Counted from the first letter of the stretch, positions 12,775-28,898 are shown. The stretch is DNA of 64,000 nt from Carallia brachiata (GCA_021464245.1 JADCRB010000042.1:2897914-2961913), one strand, 5' to 3'. Numbers and translations are program-made. The notes: a model not told the origin generated them from the letters alone.

Positions 12775-15700
12775 TCAGGTTCTCTTGATCTTTGAAAACG
12801 CTCCTGTTTCCGAAAAATAGGTACTTTGGGTTCCACTGCCAAGTTGGTGTGCACGAACTTGCGGATTTGTAAGCTCGATCCCCTGTTAAAAAGGATCAGT
12901 AAGAAGCGATAAGAATACCAAACGAGAAAAAAAAAAAATTAAAAAACAAACTGTTGGACAATGTAAGTAACAAAAAAATTTCCAAAATTATAGACTCAGT
13001 AAATTAAAACATATCACCACCAAATGTACAGCCTAATTTTTTTAGTAAATTTAAGTTAACGGGACATCTCAATATACAAATCTCCTACATTTGTGAAGTT
13101 TAGAAACAAGTCAAATGTACACAGTTTGATCTTTTGTTTTTCTCTTTATAAAAAAACTTTTTTATAGACTAAAACTCATGACCACTAAATCACAATAAAG
13201 TAACTTTTATTATTACTCTAAGGCTTGCCTTTCAAGGGACATGGGGATTAAAACAAGGCTATTTACAATTTCTGCAGCATTTGATAGACTTGGGTTTCTT
13301 TAAAAAACCAACTATGATAAGGCTCCAATAATCTATCTCAAATCAGTCCCGCCTGTTACCATTAAATCTATGACTTTGAAACAAGCACACAGTTCCTATT
13401 CATAAAATATACAGCCTCTTGCTACCGAAAATCCAAATATGAGAGGCTCTATTCTGTTACATGGCCAAATACACTCTTTTGAATGTGAATATTTAAAAAA
13501 ACAATAATAATAGTTAAGCATAATCTGGTAGGAGAAGGTACAATGACCTCGGCAGAAGCAACTAAGAAAAAAGCAAACACAAACCTGCACAGGAGTAAAT
13601 GCCAAACTCGACGTTAGGCCTGAGCTAGCACCGCTGCTTCCATAATGCTTATCCTTGAATCTGAAAATAATGAATAGATACACAAGTTAAAATAGGTTTA
13701 CATACTACCCACGGTCAACAAAATAAGCAAATAACTCACTTAAAGAAATTGCAGATTGTTACAACCACATTCAGAAAACGTTTAAAAAGCAATATGAGAA
13801 AGGGGCAAAAAGATGTCTGAAAAAAAAAAAAAACACAGAGAGAGAGGAGAAGAAGAAGAAGAAGAAACCTCTTAGAAACTTTTGCAGCAAACTTGTTCTG
13901 ACCAACTGATACACGAAGCTTGCCACTTCCAGCCTGACCAAGCATTCCATAACCTTCTCCCAGCCCATCACCTGTTGCCCAGAAGCACATATGCATAAAA
14001 ATCTGTGGAACAAAAACCCGAACTTACCAAAACATACTGGCAAAATTTAGCCTACTTGCCAGAGTGTCTTGTCAAAATCTAAACATGAAACTACAAAAAA
14101 AAAAAAAAGCCCAAGCAGTTGGCTAATATAGTAATGTAATCAAATCAAAGCTTTTCAAGCTTATTCAAATGGATGTACCACTTGAGCAATTAAATAAAAA
14201 GTTCCTACAATTGGAATTTGGTTCATGGGGAAAAATTCAAAATTATCTTAGAACAGAAGAACCTAACAAGAGTTCCAAAAAAATATACCTAAGAGCTCTC
14301 TTCAGGTACACCGAATTGCATCCTACTGGCAAGCTTCCTCATGTCTGTCATTGCATATCTGAAAAATCATAGCTCAAATAAATTACCCAGAAATACAACA
14401 AAGAGAAGGGGACAAAAACAAAAATGCATATAATGATAAGCCCCAACCTTTCCTTCATCTTCCTCAGCCGGCGACCACCTCTCCTTTTCTTAGGCTCAGA
14501 ATCAGGAACTGGAAGCGGTTTAGGTTGCTTTGCAGGAGGCGGCTCTTGCCACTTTTCTATTTTCTTACAAATTTCTTCCCTAAATGCTCTTCCAGTGTTT
14601 CCTGATGGATCTCCTCTGATACTATCTACCCTCGCTGCCAGTGTTGCTTTTCCAGCCAATACTTTATTGGCATGCGTTCTCAGAGCAGGAGGCGTGGACT
14701 GAGATACCTCTGTTTGCTCAATAAAACCTCCACGCAATCGAGAGGTTGCAGTAGAGAGCCCCACAGGGTTATTTCCATTGGCACCAAGTTGCCGCAGATC
14801 ACACGCTGGAATTTTGGCTAATGCTGTGAGACCACCAGCAGTTACAATAAGTTTTGCTGCAACCGCACTTCCAACAATAGCGGAAAGATTGGGAGCCATG
14901 CATCCCATTCTGCTTTCCACAAAATTAAGGATCTTTTCCTTTGCTGAATCAAGAGCAAGAGCTCGATCACATGCATCAATTGTCTTTTGAAGTACTTCCT
15001 CACGGAGTGGTTTGCCACTCGTCGTCGATGCTGTCACTGACAGCACCATAATGATTGAAGAGGGTAAAAGGCCCCCCAGATCCACAAGGGTCAAATCCAT
15101 TTCATTGCCAATCTTTTTTACCACTCGAGCATAATCAATAGGGTGATGTACAAGAGATTCTAATTCTGGAAACTTCAGGCGATATTTGTCACGGATAAAA
15201 TTGTAAATAATAACAATTTCATTCTCAATATCTACAGAGAGTGCATTGGAATCGACAATAAGCTGGTATTCAAAATCCTCTTTCAAAACAATCCCTTGAC
15301 TTGACATATCAGACCCCCTCCCAAGAGCATCTTCCACTTTCTGCCATACAAACAACATGTACTACATTATAGTCAATACAATAAGCGTGTTCATAGCATG
15401 TTAACAAAGCTTAGACGAATTGGTTCCTATCTTAAAAAAAAATGAAAAAAAAAATGCAACTAAGCTCCATCTTAATACTAACATCTTTCACCAAGGAGCA
15501 CGAGATAATAAAACTTACACTAAAAACAGGTGCTGAATACAAAAATGTGCAACACAACTTTGGAAATGGTAACATAAGCATACATAATTTAAAGCATAAG
15601 CTCACCTGCATTATATCATCATATCTCTGTGTTTTCTGCAATTTTGACACGCTATTAAGATCGTCATAATTTAGAGCTTCAATATCTTCCAGGTCCCCAT

Positions 15701-16927
15701 CAACATCCTCCACCATTTTCGTGGCATCAACATCATCTTCCTCCTGAAACATAAGAAAAGGACAATGTCTAAGCTTTTCTGGTTGCATATTTGTTTGCAC
15801 AACAGCGCAAGAGAGAAATAGAGAAAGTGAGAACTCACACTGAGATCAGCCTCATTGTCCGATAATTCGTCAAGGTCTGCGAGAAACGAATCAGCAAGAG
15901 TTGCCTGAAAATACCACCGAAAAAAAGGGACTCTTAGCAGACAGATACAACTAACAATTTTCAAGAAAATCTCACTCTATAAGTACTTTTTTGGCCGAAT
16001 ATTAAAGTGAAAAAGACCCAAGATGGGCAGTTCTAACTTCTATCTCTACCATTGTATTTCTAACTTGTCTTAAGACCAAACGACAGTCCCGGCAGGAAAA
16101 AAAGTACTTACAGCACCATATTTTTTTATGTTAACAAAGCAAATACTTGACCCCAGTTACATTCTCATTTAACATGATAGAGAAGAAAAAAGAGCTTACA
16201 GCACCAGAAAAATCAAAGTTCACCCTAATGCATTAATTTACGAAACCACAAAGCACGGACAACTTTGTCTTTAAACTAAAGCAGTTAAGGAGCAATTAAG
16301 AAACTGTCTAGCACACATTATACTAACTACAAATATGCACTGAAGGCCATATTATAGCACTACTACCCGTTCTCATTAACGAAAAAGATGGGAGGACCGA
16401 ATGAGGAGGACAGAAGAGTGTCAATAATAGAACGACGTGTAATATTTCTGCAACGGAACTAATTTTTTTTATAACAAAAAATAACTTTATGATTTATTGT
16501 ACCATATTTTATCATTATTGTTGAAAAAATAATTAAGATCATTACATTATTTTATCATTATTAACACTCCTTCTGACCACCCGCACGCATTAACTAAAAT
16601 TATACACATCAAATTTGGAATAGAAATTGCAATCACAAAAAAATAAATAAATAAATAAACTAAAAGCTAATGCAACCGACCTGAAGGCAATTTAATCATC
16701 TAAGTACCACAGCTCCAATTTATAAATTCTTTTTGATTAATTAATTAATTCTAACCTAAAACGTCAATTTTAGACCTTCAGCGTTAGAAACGATTCACGC
16801 TCAATGTTCACATTATCTCTTTTCAGCCAGCAGTCCGAACAAACAATAATATACAAAAACAAAACAAAAACAAAAACAAAAACAAAACAAAAAAGCACAA
16901 AAAAAGGGGAAAGATAGAACTAACCAT
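12775..16927 (-). CDS. PRP31: U4/U6 snRNP splicing factor PRP31, with an apparent frame break
   Basis: PRP31 bridges U4 snRNA and the tri-snRNP during spliceosome assembly in the nucleus. Coding exons in order: 16927-16925 (ATG only), 15904-15839, 15743-15606, 15340-14448, 14358-14289, 13971-13869, 13660-13585 and 12882-12775. The product starts MATLADSFLADLDELSDNEA. It then has an acidic stretch, NYDDL and KLQKTQRYDDIM, a Nop domain (SVDIENEIVIIYNFIRDKY, ESLVHHPIDYA, APNLSAIVGS), the STPPALR and GKAFREEI-like PRP31 C-domain, a basic KKRRGGRRLRKMKER tail, and finally TSSLAFTPVQGIEL and GTQSTYFSE. About 485 residues are expected. Exon 5 is 70 bases where the neighbouring phases need 71. As written it ends TCT TAG, a stop exactly at the splice donor, so the last about 96 residues are out of frame. 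This is either a sequence error, a damaged allele or a pseudogene. Confidence 0.93.
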
Positions 16928-16970
16928 GTTCGCTTCAAATTCAAGAGATAAAATTACGGATCGTGACCGC

Positions 16971-16978
16971 TAGGGTTT
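16971..16978 (-). promoter_or_regulatory. Telo-box in the PRP31 leader
   Basis: On the minus strand this reads AAACCCTA, about 45 bases upstream of the start codon, in the 5' untranslated region. Telo-boxes near the transcription start are typical of plant translation and RNA-processing genes. Confidence 0.55.
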
Positions 16979-17093
16979 CGCCCTTTCCTCAAACGGAAAT
17001 CAAATTGATTAGGGCAAGGATTTGAAATAAGGGTGAATCGGAAGCGAATTGGTGATTTCTCAACTTTAGAGATGGAGTTTTGTAGAACGACAG

Positions 17094-17195
17094 AATATAT
17101 ATAGGTTTCGTCTCTTCGCGGCGGGGGGCTTGTGTGCGAGTTGTGGGCTTCTGAGTTTGGTAATGTCGTTAGACGATATGGGCCGAAAGCCCAAC
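17094..17195 (-). promoter_or_regulatory. PRP31 core promoter: TATA-like box and site II motifs
   Basis: The minus strand has CCTATATATATT at 17105-17094, about 170 bases upstream of the start codon. Upstream of that are three TGGGCY/RGCCCA motifs (17143-17149, 17178-17184 and 17189-17195). Clustered TGGGCY elements bind TCP factors and, together with telo-boxes, mark growth-related housekeeping promoters. The function is inferred from motif and position. Confidence 0.5.
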
Positions 17196-17199
17196 AAGG

Positions 17200-19503
17200 A
17201 CTAATCATTTCATTTTCTAAACTCAGATGGATAGTGTTTCTTATCAACTATATATTAAAAAAAAAAGGTACTGTAAGTTTTAAATATGAATTTCAGTCGA
17301 ATTCAATTAATAAAAAATAAAAAACAAAAAGAATTGAGAATTAGTTGTTCGAACTTACTTACATTACATACTACCAAGCTAAAGCTAAGATAATTTTTAT
17401 AGTTTTACAAAAATAAGATTAAAAGACATGGATGAATAAATTTAGGCAAAAATAAGATAATTAATGTTATTAATCAACCCAGTACAATTATTTCGCTTTG
17501 AAGAGAGCCAATTGAAGCAGTTTGAGGTTTATTATTATTATTATAACAAAAGAACGAGACAATGAAATTGACAATGTTGTATCAATTATTCGATATTATT
17601 ACATGTGTTAAGGACCATTGAAAGAAGAAGAAGAATTAGGAAATAGTAATAGTAAGAAAGAACTTGCTCCAAAAAAAAAAAAAGATGAAAAATAAATAAT
17701 TTTAAAATGGGTTTCATTACATAGGCAAATGAATTTTTCTCACTGCGTCTACATGCATTTTTTTATGCAATTACGAGTATTTTTTGTACAACCACAAGAA
17801 ATAAATATGAAACCAAAAAATAATAATATTTTATATCATTTTTATCGTTGTGGTCGCATAAAAAACGGTCGTACTTGTAAAAAAAACGCATGTCGATGCA
17901 GTAAGAAAATTTTATCTGCCCACCAAATTTTTATTTTTGAAAAAATTTTATCTGTTCACCAAGTTTTTTCTTTTGAAATTAAGTGATACATATTACCAAA
18001 ATGCATAGTTCATGATTTGGAATTTCGAAGTCTGGTAAACTTTCTTCGAAACTTTCTAATTTAACTCACTCAAAATGTAAGTTAAACATACCATCGCTTC
18101 TAAATTTCATCTTGACCCTTTTTAAGGATGTGATCGTCGGAGTACTAATGTTAGAAGTTTCCTCTCAGCCGTTTTTTTTTTCTTACTGAACGCCAAAAAT
18201 ACTGGAAGGTTATCTTCGGGGACTTTCATTGAGAGAAAAAGAAAAGGAAATTACCAAAAAAAAAGAAGAAGAAGAAGAAAAGGAAAAAGGAAAAGGAAGA
18301 GATAAACCTAACTTTTTGGTGGCATGATGAGGTATGGAGTCAAACCAGAAAATCCATGCATGATGATTGATGCATGGGCATGGCAGCCACTGCAAGTTCC
18401 ACACTTCCCACCAACAAAAAGCAAGAACCGAAAGAACCAATCTTTCCATGCCACCAGTGCATATGAACTTTGCCTTTTGAAGTCAAAGATCAAAAATTGC
18501 GACCATCAGTTCAGAACAATCAACACTAGGCACCGACCACCCACATACACTAGTTTAATCACCAGCCACCAGGCATCTTATTCTCCCTGTCCCCACTTTC
18601 ATTCTTAAACACGCCTTAATGATGGTTTAGTTTTGAGTTGCATAATTTTTTTAAATATAATTAAAATAATAATACAGTTCCATTTAATTATATCCAATTG
18701 TTTATTTTTTTCTTTGAATTTAATGGGTTTATATTATTTTGAAATTCTTTATACAAAACTCTCAATTTATTTTGTTTAATTTTATGCACTAACTTTAAAA
18801 AAAAAAGCATAACTATCACGCACCTCGATCAGATATAATCAATTTTTTCTTTTGTGTAATTTATTATATAATATTACTAGAATTCGATTTTGTATCATAA
18901 CACAGCATATCTACAATGGTAGTGTGTCTTTATTGACCTTTTTTTTTTTTTGTCAATAATAGATCCCTTAGAAGTGGGTTATAAACAAAAATATTAGCTA
19001 TTTCTCATTTTTCCATACATTTCACATTCCTTATCAGGATTTAAAATTGAGACCTTCAGATAGATATTGAGATTTTTAATTGCAATGACAAAAACTATAA
19101 AGAATAAAGTTAATGTACTTTGTAAAAAATTGTACAAATATAATTTTTCATTTTATTTTGTAAATGTCTAATAACGATTTCAATTTCATTCAAAAACCCA
19201 TTTATTTGTAAAACAATTTTATTTTTAATCATTTCTTTGATACTTATCAATGTAATTTCTGCACTCTTCAAACTAAACTGCTAAAGTACTTTATATCTTG
19301 TGTTTTACTTTTGTAAACATGTATTAAATATTTAAATTGTTCCAGAATGGTGCAAGCCGAATACAACCAAAACTGACCAGTTCACATTGAATCAGACCGT
19401 CTGCTAGGGCAAGTGTATTTCTTTTCTTTTTGATACAGTTGAAATGTAGCAAAAAATTTGTCAAATTTTATTAAGAGATTTATTAATCAGTAGACTATAC
19501 AAT
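17200..19503. other. AT-rich intergenic DNA, no gene seen
   Basis: No coding potential could be supported. An (AAG)n-like purine tract lies at 18264-18282. The interval 18320-18600 is less AT-rich and has overlapping short frames on both strands, but none resembles a protein family. Poly-T runs occur at about 18940-18951. Confidence 0.5.
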
Positions 19504-19787
19504 AAGTGTCCGTTTGTTTGCTGTAAAATAACTTACATTTGTAAAATATTTATAAGAAAAAATATTTGTAATAAAAATAATGATTTTTCTTTGTCACTTA
19601 CTTATAGCACAGTTTGTATTTTTCTTGAAAATAACTTTAGTTTTGCAAAAGGAGAAGTTATTTTATCTGAAAATCTGAAAATTTTTTCCAAATTTTGCTT
19701 ATGTAAAATATTTTTCGTAAAATAAACGCCAGAAAACCTGTAAAATTTTTTCCTATAAAATGTTTTACAGAAAACAAACACACCCTA
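19504..19787. mobile_element. MITE with GTTTGTTT-CTGTAAAA inverted ends
   Basis: The left end reads GTGTCCGTTTGTTTGCTGTA followed by AAAT. The right end, inverted, reads GGGTGTGTTTGTTTTCTGTA followed by AAAC. The two ends match closely over about 24 bases. Total length is about 284 bases, with an AT-rich interior that repeats GTAAAAT motifs. The ends are seen directly. No target-site duplication is clear. Confidence 0.65.
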
Positions 19788-21442
19788 AGAGTAAGTCTTT
19801 TTGTTTTTATAAATTCTTTGCTCATTTTTAAAAATTAAAACCCAAAACATTAATAGCAAAATATAAAATCTTACTCAGTAAGTGCCTTTAAAGACGAAGG
19901 GAACAATTTTTTTCTTTTTTTTTTTTTTTTTTTTTGGGAACACGAAGGGAACAAATTTACCTATAACTAAGCTCTAATATTGCATTTTTTTAACAGAAAA
20001 ATTATCAAGTTTTATAGTTGGTGTGGTTTATCAGCGTCCATCAATGACTTTCAGAAATCACAACGCTTGTCGTGACTGACCGCGGTGACACATGTGATCT
20101 GTTGGATTCTTTTCAGAGCAACTCTTTGCTCAGTGCCATCACAGTAGACGAGAAAATTTTGGTGACTAACACAGCGGGAATAGAGTAGTAAACATGTTGA
20201 TGTAACGTAGTTCAAAAAAATTTATTAAATTTCAAAAGAAAAAATTTATATGTAGGTATATAAAATTAAAATTGAGAGAAATTTTTTTTTTTTTTTGATA
20301 TGTGATGATTTCTTATAAATTTGTGAATTTAAAATAATATTAAAATATTTTATAATTATAAAACTTTAATTACAAATAGAATTAATATTCATAATTAATA
20401 TAAATCTAATTATAATCAAATAAGAATTCTATTGATTTATATATTCATATTTTAATTATAGTAAAATTACTATAATTATAAATTTTATAATAAAATAAAA
20501 TAAAATAAATTATTTCATAAATCCTCCTTTTAGAAAAGAAAACAAAAGAAAAAAAGTTATCAAATTTACCTATAATTTTTCTTCAAAAGGAAAAAAAACA
20601 CTACTTCTAATTTATGTTCCTATAAAGGAAAAATAGTTGCTTTTTATTTTTTAAAGAAAGTTTTAAAAATTTTAAAAAAAATAATACTTAAAAATTTTTT
20701 ATTTTTTCTTTTAAATAAAATAAATTTAAAAAAATTAAAAAATATATAATTAAATTTACATATTGCATGGGTCTATTAATAATAACGTATAAATTTTTGG
20801 ATGGTTTAAGTAGGTATTTATTGGGAGACGGCCTTTCAAAAGTATACAGTTTTTTTTATATTTTACTACGTAATCAAACCCAATTCACAGTTACGAAGCC
20901 ATGGACGCCTCGTGCAAACTTCATGAAATTTTGGCAAAGCAAATCAAACTAAAGGAAAGAAAGAGTAATTAATAGCTACTTACATACGTTTTTTCTCGAA
21001 TCTTAACATACTTCTATATTTATATATTTTATAAAGGGAAAAACTAATAAGATATAAAAATAATTATAAAATAGTTGATGCAGTTACAAATGTGCATTTC
21101 TTCTCTTAGCAGAAATATTAAAAGTTTCGGTCCACGTAAGATAGGACATGTTATTCAGTTATTAGTTTTTTATCTTAATTGAGACGTGTTAACTATATGT
21201 TTATCATTTAATTATTTCTATATCTATTAGTAGTTATTTATTCTTACTTGGGTTTTGTTAAATTCTATAAATAGAGTTCATAACCATTGTTATTTTTCAG
21301 ACTTGTTTATACAATTAAATATTAATTTCAAAATATTTTTTGAGCGTATTCTCGTATTATTTTGGTGGATACCCAAGTATTTTTTTAATTATTAGGTGGA
21401 TTCCTGACTTAGCGTTGTTTTTCGTTACTTATCCTACATCAA
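19788..21442. other. AT-rich intergenic DNA
   Basis: Very AT-rich, with homopolymer runs (for example poly-T about 19912-19935). From 21030 to 21430 the sequence contains TATAAATAGAG and could be a decayed LTR promoter, but no LTR ends, primer-binding site or coding domains could be found. No gene is supported. Confidence 0.4.
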
Positions 21443-21451
21443 TAGTCATAT

Positions 21452-21997
21452 CAAAGTTTTTAAAATCGAGATTTTACTTATATCGATTTGGAACGTTAGG
21501 ATCAAATCATAAAATAAGATTATAGAATCGTAGGATTCTATTAAAAATAAAAAATAACTAATTCTAATTATATATAATTCAGAATTAAGCATTTTATATA
21601 TATTAACTCAATAATAATAAGAAAAATTACATTAATTTATTCTTTTAAATAGAAATATAATCTCATCTCTCTTCATAGTCGTTCGAGAATAATATTTTTT
21701 CTAAAATTTGAGTTTTTTTGTATTTAACTATTTATTTACCTATATTCAATATTTAAATTTAAATAAAATATCATTATAATTATTGTATTACAAATAAAAT
21801 GAGTTATAACTCAAAAACTTATAATAAATGACATAAAAATCGTAAGATCGGATTGGGATTCTCCTGATCTCATGATTTAGATCGAGACTCTACCAAAATT
21901 TTATCTTAAAAAGATCACATTGCAATTTGATCGATAACATCATGTATAATGATAGAATCGTAAGATCTCATATTCAGATCGGGATTTTAACAACCTT
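21452..21997. mobile_element. Mutator-like MITE with 9-bp target-site duplication
   Basis: This 546-bp element is flanked by the exact 9-mer TAGTCATAT (21443-21451 and 21998-22006). The ends are inverted: CAAAGTTTTTAAAATCGAGA on the left and, reversed, AAGGTTGTTAAAATCCCGAT on the right (about 16 of 20 positions match). The interior repeats ATCGTAAGATC and ATCGAGAT motifs in both orientations. A 9-bp duplication is what Mutator-family transposases make. It carries no coding sequence and is therefore non-autonomous. Confidence 0.72.
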
Positions 21998-22006
21998 TAG
22001 TCATAT

Positions 22007-24454
22007 GCAATGGAAAAAAATTTTAGCAAGAAAAAAATTTTGAATTTTTTTTAAATCGAAGTTTATAATAATACTAAATATATTTGAAGTATGTTTAAGG
22101 TTTAATTTAGAAAATAATTTTTTTAATTATTTATTAAAGACAAAACACATTCCTATTACTACTCTATGGTATTTCATATGTCTTCCTAACAAAACTCTTT
22201 TATAAATATATGCAATTCCCCATAAATTTATCAATTTTATTAATATTTCACTATTTAATTCAATCCATCATTGTAAAATTTTGCATAGATATCTGGTAGT
22301 TTCTATCAGTAAAAAAAAGTATATTTTTTAGAAAACGCCAAAAAACCAAACAATAAGATTAATATATTAACAATACTTGAGTATATGATTAAAAAATTAC
22401 AACAGAATGGACAATTAATTGTACTACAGTAGTCGCACGAAACAAAAATCATGTGCTTCTGATCAGTCTATGGTGATGGCCCGTGAAAGAATAGATTATT
22501 AGTTTCTCGCTCTTGTCATGTTTCCTACATTCCAAAATAGTTAGATAAGGTGCAACCCAAAAAATAGTTAAAGGTATTTTCCAACGTACAAAAAACACAA
22601 AAATAGATAAGGGACACGTGGTAGCCCTCGGAACAAGCATTAAGTGACATAAAAAATCGCATATAGTATAGGTCGGAATAAATAATATTATTCTGGCTTC
22701 ATATTCCATTTACTTTTTTTTAAAAGAAAAAAATATAATTATTAAAATTCGAATACAAAGTTAAATATTTTAATAAAGATATCTCAAACTAATTATACTA
22801 AAAATAGAACACTCGATTTGGTAGTTTAGTTCACTGAGTATGATGAGCAATTTTTACTGATTTTTGCAATGAAACTTTCCCATTTGAAGAAAATATATTG
22901 TAAGACATTCAAGAAAAAAAAAAAATTCAAATCCCGAAATAATGAATAAGGGAAACATCAAACAGACAAGGCATGTTGCCGGAGAAAAAAAAAACACACG
23001 GTAATCTTTAAATTTAGTGAACTTTTTTTTTTTTGAGAAAAAATTTAGTGAACATTAGTTCTTTGCAAATATAATTAAACAAATAATATAATTATTTGCT
23101 TTACATGAGTGCCATATAAATTAAACAATTGATGTGTTTTGTAATTTAAAAAATAAAAGAATGTCGTGAGTTGTGTGCTCTAGAGAATTATTAGATTCTT
23201 TGTTTTGACAACTAGAGTCAAATCTTTACACTTACTATAGCAACAAAAAGAATCAAAAAAGGAAAAAAAAATAAAAAATAAAAAATACTTGTTGAATATA
23301 AGAGTGATAAATATAGTTAGATATAAAAGTTTTAGTACACAGTTTAACTTTACACAATAATAAAGTAGTCGTATTATTCGTTTAATGATATCTAATAATT
23401 TATTTTTTTTATTTTTAAACTTTAATTATCCAACAATTAATACCACTTTGTTGCTATTTCATTATTATATAAATATTGTCACCTAATATTTCCTTAGATA
23501 TAATTAAATATATAATTTCAATATTATTATAATAATAAAAAAGTTAGTTAATGAAGTAAAAAAAATATTAAAGTGAATTATTTTGTTAATTATCTTCAAA
23601 TAACCTAATTGTTTTTTGAGAGGAAAAAAAAAACAAAAACAAAAACAAAAAGAGGCAGCTGTTATGGCGAAGTCCCGACTCAATTCAGAGCTCCACCATT
23701 TTATATGATAAAAGCCGAATTCCAAGAACAATTCGCAGTGCTTGGCAGCTTTTTCAACACTCTTGGCATTTGTTCTGTTCTTACTAAGCAGATTCTCTAT
23801 CTGTGGTAATATTATTCTAATTATTATCTAATCATTTTTACTTTATTTCAAGGGAAAACATTTTTCTTTGTCAAAAATGAAAACAAAATTATATGGTGGC
23901 TACAGTCACGTCGGGACATTTGTGACTTTATATTTTAAGAGGTGCCAAGCAATTCAATAATTTAAATTTATTATTTAATTTTAATAAAATTTAAATTCAT
24001 AATTTTTTATACAAATTTAAACTAAAAGTTCAGTCCCCTTAATCCTTCATCTCTGCGAAACATTGGATTATCTACTTTAAAAGGCAAACGAAAAATTAAT
24101 AATACAGTTTCATCTTTTCGATATCACACAATATGATTATTTTTTCGTGAATTAATAAAAATAAATTATTTTATTATTATTTTAAATCTCTTCGAACGTA
24201 ACAAGTTTTTTCCATCTCGAAATCCCAAGTTTCGCTAAGAAAAAAACAATCTGGGCTTTATTAGCACCTTTATTTTATTTATTACTCTATAATTCTAAAC
24301 AACTCTTTTTATAAAAGACATGATTGCATAAATATAAATAAAAAATATATAATTAATTTAATAATTATTTTTTTAAAAAATATTTTTTTATAACTTAACG
24401 GTCTAAATTTTACGTATTAACTTTTTATGATAAATACTTTAACTTTTCCCTTTC
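22007..24454. other. AT-rich intergenic DNA upstream of spermidine synthase
   Basis: No gene, RNA gene or clear mobile element end is supported. The sequence is dominated by A/T runs. The last few hundred bases should contain the distal promoter of the spermidine synthase gene. Confidence 0.5.
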
Positions 24455-24462
24455 TATAAAAG
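24455..24462 (+). promoter_or_regulatory. TATA box of spermidine synthase
   Basis: TATAAAAG is an excellent plant TATA box 173 bases before the start codon at 24635. It implies a leader of roughly 145 bases. That leader contains a GA dinucleotide tract (about 24565-24589) and a GT-rich tract (about 24599-24621). Confidence 0.6.
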
Positions 24463-24564
24463 GGACAAGGCGATAATAGGTCATAAGTCGGGACCGTGTG
24501 GCTTTCCCCTTCTCACTTTAAAGCCGACATCTTTCAGGCTTTTGGGGTTTTTGGTTTCCATACA

Positions 24565-24621
24565 GAGAGAGAGAGAGAGAGAGAGAGAGTGACTGACTCT
24601 GTGTGTGTGGTGTGTGTGTGT
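24565..24621 (+). repeat. GA and GT microsatellites in the SPDS leader
   Basis: About twelve GA units are followed by an imperfect GT tract in the 5' untranslated region of the spermidine synthase gene. GA/CT tracts in leaders are common in plants. This one should be length-polymorphic. Confidence 0.8.
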
Positions 24622-24634
24622 GAAGGGTGTGTCC

Positions 24635-27688
<3,054 letters not shown>

Positions 27689-28407
27689 TTGATTCGAAAG
27701 CCAAGTGAAGTCAGCCTTTTAGTCATCTGCTCTCGAATTATCCATCTCAAATATGAGCCAAGGAATAAATTGGAGCTTTAGATATTTGTTCTAGTATCAC
27801 TTCATTGGGAAGAGTTTGTACCCTGATTTCAATGTATTCAAGGATCTTTCTGTTCCTGATAATTACTTCTGGATTATTGCTAATCAAAGAATCCAGTCAG
27901 GCATCTTTCTAGTTGGTGTGAATGTTCTCTGCCGCTTGCAAACACCCCCCATCCCCTTTTGTTTTATTCTTGCTGCTATGTTTACCCCCATTAAGCATCC
28001 ATCTGTTATCTCCTGTGACAGTGATAGAAGCTTGCTTTGTGAAAGATAAGCTGGCTTGATGACTTTGCCTCTAAAAGCATAGAATATAAACAGGATGTGA
28101 CTGGTAGCTGGATTTGAGCATAATATGTGCAATTTGTCTGTCATCCTGTTTTCCATTAGAGATTTGAATTTCAGCCTAAGCATGCTTAAGAGTTGCCTTT
28201 CTGATGGAGAAGATTGCCATGGTCTGCCTGGCTGGACCGTCTTTTTTTTTTTTTTTTGTTTTTTTTTTTCTTGGTGCTTCATTAAGCATGAATGTTCAGG
28301 CTAAATGTCAAGTTCCCCACCAAATACTATCAAGTAGATGAACAAATAGCAGAAGCTATTTGGTAATTTGGGTACGCTGAGACCCCTTTGTTACACATAC
28401 TAAATTT
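27689..28407 (+). other. SPDS 3' untranslated region and flank
   Basis: Immediately downstream of the stop codon the sequence is of mixed composition and has an AATAAA at about 27764. A long poly-T tract (about 28243-28270) lies further on. There is no independent gene. Confidence 0.5.
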
Positions 28408-28898
28408 GGGGATATGTATACTAAATTTTAAGTGTTTTATATTTGAATTTTAAATCTTTTTAAGATTTTATCTAAGTTTTAAAATTTTTGATTTTTTATT
28501 AAATCAATCTTTTTGTTGACGGAAAGTAATCAATTTATTAAAAAATAATTCTAACTTTTCAAAAAATTATTTTAAAAAAAAATTAAATACATGAATTGAA
28601 TATTTTTTTATTAAATAATATGCATACGGTTTATTTAATTCGTGTATTTATTGATTAAAAAGATATAATGTGTATATTTTGTTAATTAAAAAAATATTTG
28701 GTCTGTGTATTTGATTTTTAATAATTTTATATTAAATTAAACTCATTTAAGTAATAAATTGACTTTTTTTTGTAAATAAAAAGAATGATATGATAAGAAA
28801 TTAAAATATTTAGAACGTAAATGAAATATCAAAAAAATTAAATTTAGAATTTAAATGTAAAAAAATATATAATTTAGAAATTAATTTATACATATGCC
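28408..28898. mobile_element. Possible MITE with ATATGTATA-type inverted ends
   Basis: The left side reads GGGGATATGTATACTAAATT and the right side, inverted, reads GGCATATGTATAAATTAATT. Weaker inverted similarity continues for about 70 bases (TTTAAAT-rich). Internally it is almost entirely A/T. No certain target duplication was found, so this is a moderate call only. Confidence 0.4.

Noticed and set aside
18324..18608. 94-codon frame in a less AT-rich patch
   Set aside because: There are frames on both strands at the same place and no recognisable domain, so this looks like composition effect.
21030..21430. Possible solo LTR (TATAAATAGAG with nearby promoter-like sequence)
   Set aside because: No TG...CA ends, target duplication, primer-binding site or internal domain could be found.
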